From Sutcliffiella tianshenii (lineage in GTDB: Bacteria > Bacillota > Bacilli > Bacillales > Bacillaceae_I), in the NCBI RefSeq assembly GCF_016908565.1, contig NZ_JAFBED010000005.1:62001-126000 (forward strand): a stretch of DNA of 64,000 nt. The letters are read 5' to 3'. Below are positions 41,513-50,213 of the stretch, piece after piece. Below the pieces are notes generated by a model. That model was not told the origin of the DNA and did not search any database. It saw only the letters and a program-made list of their open reading frames with translations. Every line of letters begins with the position of its first letter. The first letter of the stretch is position 1. A program made the translations under genes and the position numbers.

Positions 41513-44500
41513 TCAAACTTCCTTCACTTTTCTTCTCTTTATCACGTAATAAAACGCCGGTACGAATAAAAGGGTAAAGAAGGTGGAGAAGAAGATCCCC
41601 GAAATGATCGAGATTGCCAGCGGTGTGAATAGCACATCTCCGCTGAATGCAATTGGAATCAATGCTGCAATCGAGGTAAAGGCAGTCAGTACGATCGGCC
41701 TGAATCTCGCTTTTCCCGAATCGATCACTGCTTCACTCAGCGTGGCTCCCTCCTGTAATCGCTGCTCCATAAACTCAATGAATACCGTTGCATTGCGGAC
41801 AACGATACCAGCAAGCGATACGATACCCATCATTGCCATGAATCCAAGACCTGTCTGCGTCAGGAACAGTCCGATCACTGCACCTGAAATAGCAAGATAC
41901 ACGGAGCTCATGATCAACAACGGCATACGCAGGGAATTGAACTGAATGACCATCAGGATGTAAATCAAGAAAACAACGATGATGAACAGTTTACCCACTT
42001 CAATAAAGAAGTCGCTTCGTGCTGAAGACTCCCCTCCAACCGAGATGGAAGTGGTATCCGACTCATAGGAAGCTGCAATCTCCTTGACCTGCTTTTCTAG
42101 CTTCTGTTTATCCTCATCACCAGGATAGACCCGGACTGTAATGGTTCTATCTCCATCTTTATGCGGGATAAGCGGCAAGGCTTCCGTTTCCTCTTCTGTG
42201 ACAAGCTCAGATATTGGAACAAGTACAGGTGCACCGAACTCTGTGGTTGCAAACTTGCTTGGAAGCTCAAGATCCGCTATATTCAACGTTTCCCCTTCTC
42301 CCATCAAATCCTGGACGATGGTTAACGTTTCCCTCTCTTTATCTGCTTCATACGAACCTACAGGTATGCCTTCGGTTTTCAGTCTGATCAGATTACTGAT
42401 TTCCTGTGCGGTTATGCCATGCTCCTCCATTGCCTCACGCTTTGGAACATAATTGATCGTTGGCAATGGTGTACCTACATCATCTATTACCACACCGCTT
42501 CCTTCTAAGCCTTCCACTTCTTCTTTCAGTCCATTTACTTTTTCCATCAATTCATCGATATTTTCACCAACGATGGAAAGTGCTATCGGGGCACCAACAG
42601 GCGGGCCGGCTTCAATGGTGGATAGCATGATGACACTGTCCGGATTTTCTTCTCTCAGTTTAGGTTGCCATTCTTCAATCGTTTCAGCAGCTGATTGTTT
42701 TTCGCGATCGACTCTAAGGACGATCTGTCCTGTATTTTCACCGGAATTGGATAGTTTGCTGCCGAAAATGCCGGGTTCCCCACTCCCCGCAAATATAGTG
42801 GTTTCATAGATATCCTCGTCACTCTTCAGGCTTTCTTCCATCGCTTTCAGCCTTGACGCGGTCTCATCCATCGGGGTTCCTGCAGGCAACGTGACCGTCA
42901 CAGTGACTTCCTCCCTGTCTGCGCTCGGGAAGAAGACTACCGGAATGAATGGTACCAACGCATAGGTCGCGGTACAGAAAATCAGGACCGCCAAACCTGT
43001 AAGAAGCGGCCTTTTTACAATCTTCGTTAAAATTTTGTCACTATACCAACTGCTGACCTTATCGATTTGATTACCCAGTAATCCATCCTTTGTTTTCTTA
43101 CGGCGTTTATTTTGTCGCCATGCAAGAAAAATTGGAACGATCGTCAGCGCCACGATCGTCGAACCGATGATTGTTGAAATCAATACAGTCGGCAATGCGG
43201 AAATGAAGGCACCATTCGGACCGGATATGAACGTTAAAGGCAGGAATGTAAACACGATTGCCAGGGATGAAGTGATGACAGAAACTCTCACTTCTTTCGT
43301 CCCGGTCAGTGCCCCCTTCAACGGCCCATCTCCAAGCTGGTAACGCCTTTGGATATTATCATTCACCACAATGGCATCATCAACAAGGATACCGAGGGCG
43401 ATAATCATACCGATGATCGAAATCTGATTCAAATCAACTGATGCATATGGCAGCGGGATAAGTCCCAGTGCGATCGATATCGGGATCGATAATGCAACCA
43501 GAATCGCGGATACTGCATTTAAGCCAAAGAATGTTATCAGCACGACGACAAAGATGGAAATAAGGAATGAGATGCCCAAATCATTGAATATCTTGCTCAC
43601 AATCTTGTTTTGGGTATAGTAAAGATCCATTTCAATCTCATCCGGCAGGTCCTTGGCAAGGCGCTCCATCTCCTCATCCACTTTTGTAAAGAGTGTCGGG
43701 ATATCCACGCCCTTTTCCTGCATGATGGTCAATGACAGGGCAGGAGTGCCGTTATAGAAAACAAGGTCTTCTTGGTTTGCCGGAACTTGTTGTAAGCTTG
43801 CAATATCCCTAACATACACGGAATCTCCGGCTTGAGATTTTTTAATAAAAACATCTTCTACATCTTCGATTGATTCAAAGTGCTCCAGCGTAAGCTGGGA
43901 AACCTTGTTTCCTGCCTGCTGACTGCCCAGCGGGGTGATTTCGAGTTCATTTTGAATGCTGGTAATCACATCAGGCAGGATGATTCCGGCTTCCTGCATT
44001 TTTTCGGAATCAAGATTTAATGTATAGCTTGACTCCTCCAACCCTTTTACAGCTACTTTGCGGACTCCATCAATCTTTTCCAGTTGCGGAATCCAGTCTT
44101 TAATCAATTCTTTTTGTTCGAGCAAAACAGAACGGTCATCATTCAACAAGTGATAGGATGCAATGACTCCCATTTGAATGTCCGAATTTACCGTCGGTTC
44201 AAATGCATCCTCGGGAAATTCACGACTCACATCCGAGACAGCCTGACGGACGAGCGAAAACACTTGATCACGATCTGCATCGTCCGACAGTTCCATCACG
44301 ATATTGGAGATACCGACACCTGAAACGGACGTAACGCTATCCATCCCTTTAATATCAAGAAGCTCCTTCTCCAGTGGTGTGGTGATATCCCTTTCGACTA
44401 CATCTGGTGCAGCCCCTGGATAGACTGTGGTAATCGTCCCTACATTGACGGAGATCTCCGGTATCTCACGCTTTGGTATCTGAAAATATGTGAGCGTACC

Positions 44501-44566
44501 GATTACAACTAGCAATAGCATAAAAATCAATGTTACCTTTGGTTTTTTAATAAGTGCATTGAACAC
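41513..44566 (-). CDS. RND-family efflux permease (AcrB/SwrC-like)
   Basis: This 1017-residue inner-membrane pump has the twelve-helix HAE-type layout, with two large extracytoplasmic loops after helices 1 and 7. LIKKPKVTLIFMLLLVVIG opens it, ITTVYPGAAPDVVERDITTP follows, and helix 4 carries the proton-relay aspartates in ALGILVDDAIVVNDNIQRR. The start is GTG 44566, 8 nt after AGGAGG. No membrane-fusion partner is encoded beside it. Its 5' region lacks the TGTAAC repeats of the neighbouring operons and instead has a 7-bp dyad (44613-44629), so it may be controlled separately. Confidence 0.92.
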   Translation of the reverse strand: MFNALIKKPKVTLIFMLLLVVIGTLTYFQIPKREIPEISVNVGTITTVYPGAAPDVVERDITTPLEKELLDIKGMDSVTSVSGVGISNIVMELSDDADRDQVFSLVRQAVSDVSREFPEDAFEPTVNSDIQMGVIASYHLLNDDRSVLLEQKELIKDWIPQLEKIDGVRKVAVKGLEESSYTLNLDSEKMQEAGIILPDVITSIQNELEITPLGSQQAGNKVSQLTLEHFESIEDVEDVFIKKSQAGDSVYVRDIASLQQVPANQEDLVFYNGTPALSLTIMQEKGVDIPTLFTKVDEEMERLAKDLPDEIEMDLYYTQNKIVSKIFNDLGISFLISIFVVVLITFFGLNAVSAILVALSIPISIALGLIPLPYASVDLNQISIIGMIIALGILVDDAIVVNDNIQRRYQLGDGPLKGALTGTKEVRVSVITSSLAIVFTFLPLTFISGPNGAFISALPTVLISTIIGSTIVALTIVPIFLAWRQNKRRKKTKDGLLGNQIDKVSSWYSDKILTKIVKRPLLTGLAVLIFCTATYALVPFIPVVFFPSADREEVTVTVTLPAGTPMDETASRLKAMEESLKSDEDIYETTIFAGSGEPGIFGSKLSNSGENTGQIVLRVDREKQSAAETIEEWQPKLREENPDSVIMLSTIEAGPPVGAPIALSIVGENIDELMEKVNGLKEEVEGLEGSGVVIDDVGTPLPTINYVPKREAMEEHGITAQEISNLIRLKTEGIPVGSYEADKERETLTIVQDLMGEGETLNIADLELPSKFATTEFGAPVLVPISELVTEEETEALPLIPHKDGDRTITVRVYPGDEDKQKLEKQVKEIAASYESDTTSISVGGESSARSDFFIEVGKLFIIVVFLIYILMVIQFNSLRMPLLIMSSVYLAISGAVIGLFLTQTGLGFMAMMGIVSLAGIVVRNATVFIEFMEQRLQEGATLSEAVIDSGKARFRPIVLTAFTSIAALIPIAFSGDVLFTPLAISIISGIFFSTFFTLLFVPAFYYVIKRRKVKEV

Positions 44567-44612
44567 CTGGATGTCCTCCTATACGGGTTTATATTCAAAT
44601 TTGACTATATTA

Positions 44613-44629
44613 ATATGATTTCATCATAT
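44613..44629. promoter_or_regulatory. Dyad upstream of the RND gene (possible repressor operator)
   Basis: ATATGAT-TTC-ATCATAT is a perfect 7-bp inverted repeat, 47 bp before the GTG start, of the kind bound by TetR- or MarR-type repressors. No such regulator is adjacent. Confidence 0.4.
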
Positions 44630-44696
44630 AGGTTAGAGGATAGCGAACGCAACATTGAATATGCTCAGGAAGAAGGTTTTGTTTTTGGCGCATAAA

Positions 44697-44735
44697 AAAT
44701 AAAAAAACACCAAGTGCATCACTTGCACCTGGTGT
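44697..44735 (-). terminator. Terminator of the Liv/KAS operon
   Basis: AACACCAaGTGCA and TTGCACcTGGTGTT pair around TCAC; on the minus strand the stem is followed by a run of T. Confidence 0.85.
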
Positions 44736-44749
44736 TCATTTTTCAAATT

Positions 44750-45487
44750 CTACATCATGATGCCGCCATCCACATGAAGGACGGTTCCATTTACATAATC
44801 GGACTCATCTGATGCCAGGAATAAATAGGCGTTGGCAATATCGCTCGGTTTCCCAAGGCGCTGCAACGGTATTACCTGCAAAAGTCCCTGGATCACCTTT
44901 TCCGGGACAGTCTCAACCATGCTGGTTTCCACAAAACCAGGTGCAACAGCATTAACATTGATTCCCTTTCGGCCGAATTCCTTTGCCCATGATTTAGTCA
45001 TTCCTACCACCGCTGCTTTGGAAGCGGCATAATTGGTCTGACCGACATTCCCATACACGCCGGAAACAGATGATGTATTGATTATTTTTCCCTGTCCTTG
45101 CTCCAGCATATGAGGAACTACCGCCTGGGTACAGTTGAACACCCCATTGACATTGATATCCATCACTTTCTGGAAATCCTCGTTGCTCATCTTAAGCAGC
45201 ATATTGTCCTTTGTGATGCCGGCATTGTTTATCAATATATCAATCTTTCCAAACCTTTCTTTCACCATCCGGACCATTTCCACAACCTGTGCCTGGTTGG
45301 AAACGTCCACCTGGTAAAATGTCGCTTCCCCCTCTGCCTGCAGCTCGGAAACTCTCTTTTCTCCGGCCACGGCATCATAGTCCACCATTGCCACTTTTGC
45401 ACCTTCCCGTAAAAATACCCGTGCCGCCTCGAGCCCCAGCCCATTGGCTGCACCTGTGATGATTGCTACTTTACCTGCTAGTCTCAT
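44750..45487 (-). CDS. Short-chain dehydrogenase/reductase (FabG-like)
   Basis: This 245-residue classical SDR has the NAD(P) motif ITGAANGLGLEAARVF, NNAG, the catalytic Ser in NTSSVSGVYG, the YAASKAAVVGM Tyr-Lys pair, and the substrate-end VDGGIMM. It resembles 3-oxoacyl-ACP/CoA reductases. It is the last gene of the importer operon, overlapping the hydrolase gene by 4 nt. In this context it probably interconverts a 3-oxo and 3-hydroxy acyl group of a catabolic intermediate rather than serving general fatty-acid synthesis. Confidence 0.9.
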   Translation of the reverse strand: MRLAGKVAIITGAANGLGLEAARVFLREGAKVAMVDYDAVAGEKRVSELQAEGEATFYQVDVSNQAQVVEMVRMVKERFGKIDILINNAGITKDNMLLKMSNEDFQKVMDINVNGVFNCTQAVVPHMLEQGQGKIINTSSVSGVYGNVGQTNYAASKAAVVGMTKSWAKEFGRKGINVNAVAPGFVETSMVETVPEKVIQGLLQVIPLQRLGKPSDIANAYLFLASDESDYVNGTVLHVDGGIMM

Positions 45488-46398
45488 TGGTATTGTTCCT
45501 CCTGTGTTTTCACGAATGTTGTGATCGCTTCAAGCAGTTGAGGCAAATCATCCACCAAGGCTGAATGTCCGCACCCTTTTAACTGTATGAAACTCGCTTT
45601 ATCCCCTAGATCTTCGAGAATCTCCCCTGTCATCTGTTCTGTGATGACAAGATCCTTTTCTCCTGCAAGAACCAGTACCGGGATGTTGATATTGTTCACT
45701 TCCCCGGTCCCATCTTTCAGCCCATTGTTTTTTTCACTGATATTAAATGTGTTCAGGGCGTGCAGGATTTCCGGGTAATTGCGCTGTGTCATCATATCTT
45801 CCAGATACTCCTGATAACGATCCTCTTCAGGTCGGTTATCGTGATAGATCGCATAATCCCAAATCATCCGCAGCATGTCCTTATCTTTCGATTTGTACGC
45901 TTGTGTAATGGGGATGGTTCTTGTTTTATCCGCCATAACCTGATCAAAACTGGTCAGCCTTTTGGAAAAGTCCTGCTGACCTGATTCATCCGTATCAAAA
46001 ATCGGATATCCTCTCGTAGAGGCGGATGCGAGCAGGATCAGTTTATTGCAATAGCCTGGATTATCGGCAGCAAATTGCATGCCCACCGCTCCACCGGTCG
46101 ACCAACCGACCAAGCAGAAATCGGAAAGATCCAGTTCATCTACAAAAAGCTTGATGTCATCCGCTAATTCCTGGATGCTATAGAATTTTTCATGATAGCT
46201 AGACTCCCCGAACCCCCGCATATCCACTGCTATCAGATGAAATGAAGGATCGATGTTCTCCATGACAAGGTCCCAATGTTTAGAGGAGGTCATATTACCA
46301 TGGACAAGTAATATTTTTTCCCCGATTCCTTCACGCTCTCTATAACCGAATGTTTCTCCATTTGCCAGTTTGACTGTTTTCTGTTCGATAGCACCCAT
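45484..46398 (-). CDS. Alpha/beta-hydrolase
   Basis: This 304-residue alpha/beta-hydrolase has the oxyanion HGNMTSSKHW, nucleophile Ser100 in VGWSTGGAVG, acid Asp249 in LAGEKDLV and His278 in GCGHSALVDD: a complete triad. The family includes esterases, lactonases and C-C bond hydrolases of the meta-cleavage type. The gene overlaps the SDR gene and lies 13-14 nt after the KAS III-like gene. A role in hydrolysing an ester, lactone or 1,3-diketone intermediate is plausible but not proven. Confidence 0.88.
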   Translation of the reverse strand: MGAIEQKTVKLANGETFGYREREGIGEKILLVHGNMTSSKHWDLVMENIDPSFHLIAVDMRGFGESSYHEKFYSIQELADDIKLFVDELDLSDFCLVGWSTGGAVGMQFAADNPGYCNKLILLASASTRGYPIFDTDESGQQDFSKRLTSFDQVMADKTRTIPITQAYKSKDKDMLRMIWDYAIYHDNRPEEDRYQEYLEDMMTQRNYPEILHALNTFNISEKNNGLKDGTGEVNNINIPVLVLAGEKDLVITEQMTGEILEDLGDKASFIQLKGCGHSALVDDLPQLLEAITTFVKTQEEQYQ

Positions 46399-46411
46399 TC
46401 ATCTCACCCTC

Positions 46412-47431
46412 CTAATTGTTAGCTTTTCCCCATCTGATGGTTGTGGCTCCCCATGCATACCCGATACCCGCACTAACAAGAACGATAATGTCACCAGCTT
46501 TTATCTTTCCTTTTTCAAGGGCAAGCTCAAGCGAAAGGATCTGGTCGATCTGGCCGATATGCCCGTATTCTTCAAGATAGATAGATTGGCATTGCGACAG
46601 TCCAAGTTCCTTTAATACATAGTCATGAGCCGACCTCTTCATATGAAGGATGCCTAGGTAATCCACATCTTTTTCTGATAAGCCGCTCCTTTTCAAAGAC
46701 CCTCGTATTGCTTCAAGGAAATTCCTCATCGATCTTTCCTCAAGCCTTGTTTTCATTCCTTCGGGATCAAGGACGTCCAGTTTGTTCAAACCCATTTCGA
46801 GTGCTTCTTTTGAGATGGGATGTTTCGTCCCTCCCGCTACCACTACGACATCCTTTGAAAAGGACCCGTCCGTGATCAGGTGGGAAGCAAGCAATTCGTT
46901 TTCTTCAGGATTCTTTTTAAGAAGAAGAGCCCCGCCTCCCGCAGCCAAGTTGAACATAAAGCGGGTCCTTTGGTTTTCATAATCGATAAAATCTTCATTG
47001 CGATAGCCGCCTGCCAGCAGTACGGTGTTAATGGAATCATCACTAAGCATCATATCCTTGGCTATCTTCAGCGCCATGATGGTGGTGCCGCAGCGTAAAG
47101 CCATATCAAACCCTATCGCATTCACCGCTCCCAGGCTATCCTGCATGAAAAGGGCTGCTGTCCATAATGGATATTCCTTATGCTCTTCTCCGATATAAAT
47201 GATCAGATCAATCTCTTCAGGTGTTATTGCCGACTTTTCAAGGGCAATTCTTGCGGCTTTTATCCCCATTTCACATGTATGGTCTTCCTCTGACGCAATG
47301 GGCTTCTGTTTGATTCCCAACTTTTCTTCCACCACATATATAGGTATTCCAGATTTTTCTGAAATCTCCTTGCTCGACATGAAATTTTCAGGGATATAAA
47401 TTCCGGTACTAACAATTCCAATGCTTGTCAT
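46412..47431 (-). CDS. KAS III-like condensing enzyme (thiolase superfamily)
   Basis: This 339-residue protein has the FabH fold: SIGIVSTGIYIPENFMSSKE, nucleophile Cys114 in DMALRCGTTIMAL, His263 in LGILHMKRSAHD, and a GIGYAWGATTIRW end. The usual third residue, Asn of the FabH GN motif, is His291 (EEYGHIGQIDQ), giving Cys-His-His instead of Cys-His-Asn. Such an enzyme could condense or cleave acyl chains with CoA as acceptor. ATG 47431 has AGGTG 6 nt upstream; GTG 47440 is an alternative. Its gene lies in an importer operon and not with fab genes, so it is unlikely to be the housekeeping FabH. Confidence 0.85.
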   Translation of the reverse strand: MTSIGIVSTGIYIPENFMSSKEISEKSGIPIYVVEEKLGIKQKPIASEEDHTCEMGIKAARIALEKSAITPEEIDLIIYIGEEHKEYPLWTAALFMQDSLGAVNAIGFDMALRCGTTIMALKIAKDMMLSDDSINTVLLAGGYRNEDFIDYENQRTRFMFNLAAGGGALLLKKNPEENELLASHLITDGSFSKDVVVVAGGTKHPISKEALEMGLNKLDVLDPEGMKTRLEERSMRNFLEAIRGSLKRSGLSEKDVDYLGILHMKRSAHDYVLKELGLSQCQSIYLEEYGHIGQIDQILSLELALEKGKIKAGDIIVLVSAGIGYAWGATTIRWGKANN

Positions 47432-47436
47432 CGCCT

Positions 47437-47613
47437 TCACCTGTTTAAAATATCTTTCATATATTCATATACTTCTTCCAAGGAAGCTACCGATATCTCT
47501 TCCTCTCCTTGCACATGGCTGACAGTAATCCTCCAGACAGGATCTGTGTGTTTAACATCAACTAAGCTCGCGCACCTGACGACAAAGGATGCTACGCTAG
47601 GCTGTGTGATCAT
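47437..47613 (-). CDS. 58-residue protein of the Liv/KAS operon (unrecognised)
   Basis: The ATG at 47613 has a perfect AGGAGG ribosome site, and the frame runs MITQPSVASFVVRCASLVDV and on to VASLEEVYEYMKDILNR with TGA at 47437-47439. It is predicted to be a small alpha/beta protein with a helical end and no membrane segment. It fills the gap between the permease gene (10 nt away) and the condensing-enzyme gene almost exactly. I do not recognise a family. The strong ribosome site and tight packing make it a real gene, possibly an accessory protein of the condensing enzyme. Confidence 0.72.
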   Translation of the reverse strand: MITQPSVASFVVRCASLVDVKHTDPVWRITVSHVQGEEEISVASLEEVYEYMKDILNR

Positions 47614-47623
47614 CTTTTTCCTC

Positions 47624-48622
47624 CTAACTAGAAATGTTGTTATCGTTTTTTACTGCACTTTGTTTTATTTTTCTTTTTCCAAACCATATCCTGACGGTCC
47701 CGATGATGCCTTGCGGGAAGAACATGACGACCAGTATATAGAGGATGCCAAAAAAGATGATCCAACGTTCAAAAATCCAATGCACCTTCGCTAGATCTGT
47801 TAACCAATGATGCGCAAATTCGATCAGGCCTGCCCCAAGAATCGCACCTATCAGCGTTCCCACACCACCGATGATGGTCATCAATAAGGCATCGAGCGTC
47901 ACATCCACCGCAAACACGGAGGTATTGACAAAGCGCAGGGTCAGCACATAAAGGCTTCCGGCAAAGCTTGCCACCACGCCGGCAACGACACTTGCGATCA
48001 CTTTATAGTGGAGAACATGAAAGCCGAGCGATTCGGTTCTGTTTTCGTTCTCCCTGATCGCCTGTAGCACCCTGCCTAACGGGGAATGGGTGAATCTTCT
48101 TAGGAGAAGGAAAATGCCCGCCATCATTAATAGAGAAACAAAATATAACGTTATCCGATCCTTTAGTGGGTCCGGAATGGAAAAGGTGAACCCGTCATTT
48201 CCGAATGTCAGGGATCTCCACTTTTCAGCTACCACTAAAAACAGACCGGAAAAGGCTAGGGTAAGCATTGCATAGAAATGACTTTTCAACCTTAAGGAAA
48301 GCATCCCGACGAGATAACTGATGACACCTGCAATTACTGCCCCTACAAGTACGGCTAGAAGCAATGTCGCTATCGTACTATCAAACTGCTTTAGAATGAC
48401 GCCGGTACTATAGGCCCCGATACCAAAGAACATTGCATGCCCAAAGGAAACGATACCCGTGTAACCAAGGAGAATATCGTAGCTCATCGCGAATATCGCA
48501 AACAGGAATATTTGTGTAAACATGATTAATAGCGTACGAGAATCCGAGACAAACGGTACGGTCAGTAGCATGATGAAAATGAACAGATACACTAGATTAG
48601 GTTTTATTTTGATCGTCTTCAT
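47624..48622 (-). CDS. Branched-chain amino acid-type ABC permease, LivM-like
   Basis: This 332-residue permease has about ten helices. It contains YDILLGYTGIVSFGHAMFFGIGAYSTG and, near the C-terminus, MTIIGGVGTLIGAILGAGLIE, the LivM pattern. It forms the channel with the LivH-like subunit; the gene lies 4 nt after that one. HAAT-family importers carry branched amino acids but also short-chain amides, aromatic acids and other carboxylates. Neighbouring enzymes suggest a substrate other than leucine. Confidence 0.92.
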   Translation of the reverse strand: MKTIKIKPNLVYLFIFIMLLTVPFVSDSRTLLIMFTQIFLFAIFAMSYDILLGYTGIVSFGHAMFFGIGAYSTGVILKQFDSTIATLLLAVLVGAVIAGVISYLVGMLSLRLKSHFYAMLTLAFSGLFLVVAEKWRSLTFGNDGFTFSIPDPLKDRITLYFVSLLMMAGIFLLLRRFTHSPLGRVLQAIRENENRTESLGFHVLHYKVIASVVAGVVASFAGSLYVLTLRFVNTSVFAVDVTLDALLMTIIGGVGTLIGAILGAGLIEFAHHWLTDLAKVHWIFERWIIFFGILYILVVMFFPQGIIGTVRIWFGKRKIKQSAVKNDNNISS

Positions 48623-48626
48623 GCCC

Positions 48627-49487
48627 TCACCCCTTTACTCCAAATAAGCCTTGCGGACGGAAGATGAGCACAGTTGCCATCAACAGCATGTTTACAGCCA
48701 ATGCAAGATCCGGTACATAGTACGCCATAAAGCTTCCACTCAATCCCACCAGGATGGCCGCAAGAACCGAACCTGTTATACTGCCCATACCGCCAATGAC
48801 CACCACGATGAAGGCAAGGATGCCAAACTCCAATCCCATTTCGGCATATATGACTCCCGAATATGGACCAAGAAGCATTCCTCCAAGTGCCGCCATGGCT
48901 GCCCCCACCATGAAAACTAGCATAAAGACTCTTTTAATATTGATCCCCAAGGCTTGAACCATTTCCTTATTGATTACACCTGCCCTTACGATAAGGCCTA
49001 TTTTCGTATTTCTCAGAATATAGTAAATGGCCCCAAAAACCAGTGCACCGACAATAATTATGAAAACTCTGTATTTGATGATGATAATGTCCCCAAACTC
49101 CCAGCTGCCGCTAAAATAGGAGGGTGTTTTTGCACTAAGCTGATTGGGCCCGAAAACAACCTTGATCATTTCGCTCAGTACAAGCATCACCCCCAAGGTG
49201 ATCAGGATCTGCTGGACATGATTTCCGTAAACAGGCTGAATGATAAACCTTTCCAGGGCCAATCCCAGAATCAGTCCTGTCGCAATGGCAGCGAGAATGC
49301 CTAGCATGAAACTACCTGTCGTACTATAAATCCAGATACCTGAAAATGCCCCCCAGGCAAACAAGCCTCCATGGGCGAAATTCAGTACATCCATCAAACC
49401 GAATATCAGCGTCAATCCCGCAGCCAGCAAGAATATCAGCATCCCTGTCGCTAATCCGTTGACAGCAAGGTTAATAAAAACCTCCAA
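48627..49487 (-). CDS. Branched-chain amino acid-type ABC permease, LivH-like
   Basis: This 286-residue permease has about eight helices, with the LivH markers LTLIFGLMDVLNFAHGGLFA, IVRAGVINKEMVQALGINIK (EAA-like coupling loop) and VIGGMGSITGSVLAAILVG. It works with the LivM-like subunit and two ATPases. The start overlaps GGAGG-rich sequence 15 nt after the LivF gene. Confidence 0.92.
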   Translation of the reverse strand: MEVFINLAVNGLATGMLIFLLAAGLTLIFGLMDVLNFAHGGLFAWGAFSGIWIYSTTGSFMLGILAAIATGLILGLALERFIIQPVYGNHVQQILITLGVMLVLSEMIKVVFGPNQLSAKTPSYFSGSWEFGDIIIIKYRVFIIIVGALVFGAIYYILRNTKIGLIVRAGVINKEMVQALGINIKRVFMLVFMVGAAMAALGGMLLGPYSGVIYAEMGLEFGILAFIVVVIGGMGSITGSVLAAILVGLSGSFMAYYVPDLALAVNMLLMATVLIFRPQGLFGVKG

Positions 49488-49502
49488 TATGCTCCCCTCC
49501 TT

Positions 49503-50213
49503 TTATGCAATCCCCAAATAGTGCTTCCGAAGTTCCGTATTCTCTTTTAGCTCTTCCATCAACCCGTTATGAACGGTTCTTCCATCATCCAGGATATAAA
49601 AGCAATCCCCGATGGTACTTGCCATATAAAAATTCTGCTCCACCAGAATGATGGTGGTCTCCTTTTTCATCTGTTCAATCGAATGCATTACCTTTTCTAC
49701 CATGATCGGTGCAAGCCCCTTGCTAGGTTCATCAATCAGCAGGAGCTTGCTGTTATTTACATAGGCACGGGAAATCGCCAGCATTTGCTTTTGTCCGCCA
49801 CTCAAATTTCCGCCATGCTTTTTCCAATAGGTTTTCAGATCTGGAAATAAATCCAGGATCCATTCGAGGCGGGAAAGCGTTGTTTCATCATGCTTTCGCA
49901 TGGCGACCTTCATATTCTCCTCTACCGTCAATTCCCCGAATATCCCCTGATCCTCCGGAACATAACCGATTCCTTTATTGGCAATTTCGTATGTTGCAAG
50001 CCCCGTAATTTCCTGCCCATCATAGATGATGGAACCTTTTTGGGGCGGATTCAATCCCAGGACACTTCGCAGAGTGGTTGTTTTTCCTGCACCGTTCCTG
50101 CCGAGCAACACTGTCACCTCTCCCTGCTTCGCTTCAAAATCAACCCCTTGCAAAATATGAAACTGGTCAATATAGGTTTGAAGCCTTTCCACTTTAAGAA
50201 GCGTTGTCATCAT
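49503..50213 (-). CDS. ABC transporter ATPase, LivF-like
   Basis: This 236-residue ATPase has Walker A LLGRNGAGKTTTLRS, signature NLSGGQKQMLAISRA, Walker B LLLIDEPSKGLAP and switch His. ALGLNPPQKGSIIYDGQEITG-type spacing fits LivF rather than LivG. It overlaps the LivG-like gene by 20 bp. It energises import of the unknown substrate. Confidence 0.93.
   Translation of the reverse strand: MMTTLLKVERLQTYIDQFHILQGVDFEAKQGEVTVLLGRNGAGKTTTLRSVLGLNPPQKGSIIYDGQEITGLATYEIANKGIGYVPEDQGIFGELTVEENMKVAMRKHDETTLSRLEWILDLFPDLKTYWKKHGGNLSGGQKQMLAISRAYVNNSKLLLIDEPSKGLAPIMVEKVMHSIEQMKKETTIILVEQNFYMASTIGDCFYILDDGRTVHNGLMEELKENTELRKHYLGIA

Noticed and set aside
39901-47431. The set KAS III-like enzyme, alpha/beta-hydrolase, AMP ligase and SDR looks like the OleABCD olefin pathway.
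   Set aside because: The SDR is a 245-residue classical FabG-like protein, not the extended OleD type; the ligase is about 50 residues shorter than OleC and lies outside the operon; the condensing enzyme lacks the OleA Asn; and an importer operon with ligand-type regulator argues for uptake and breakdown.
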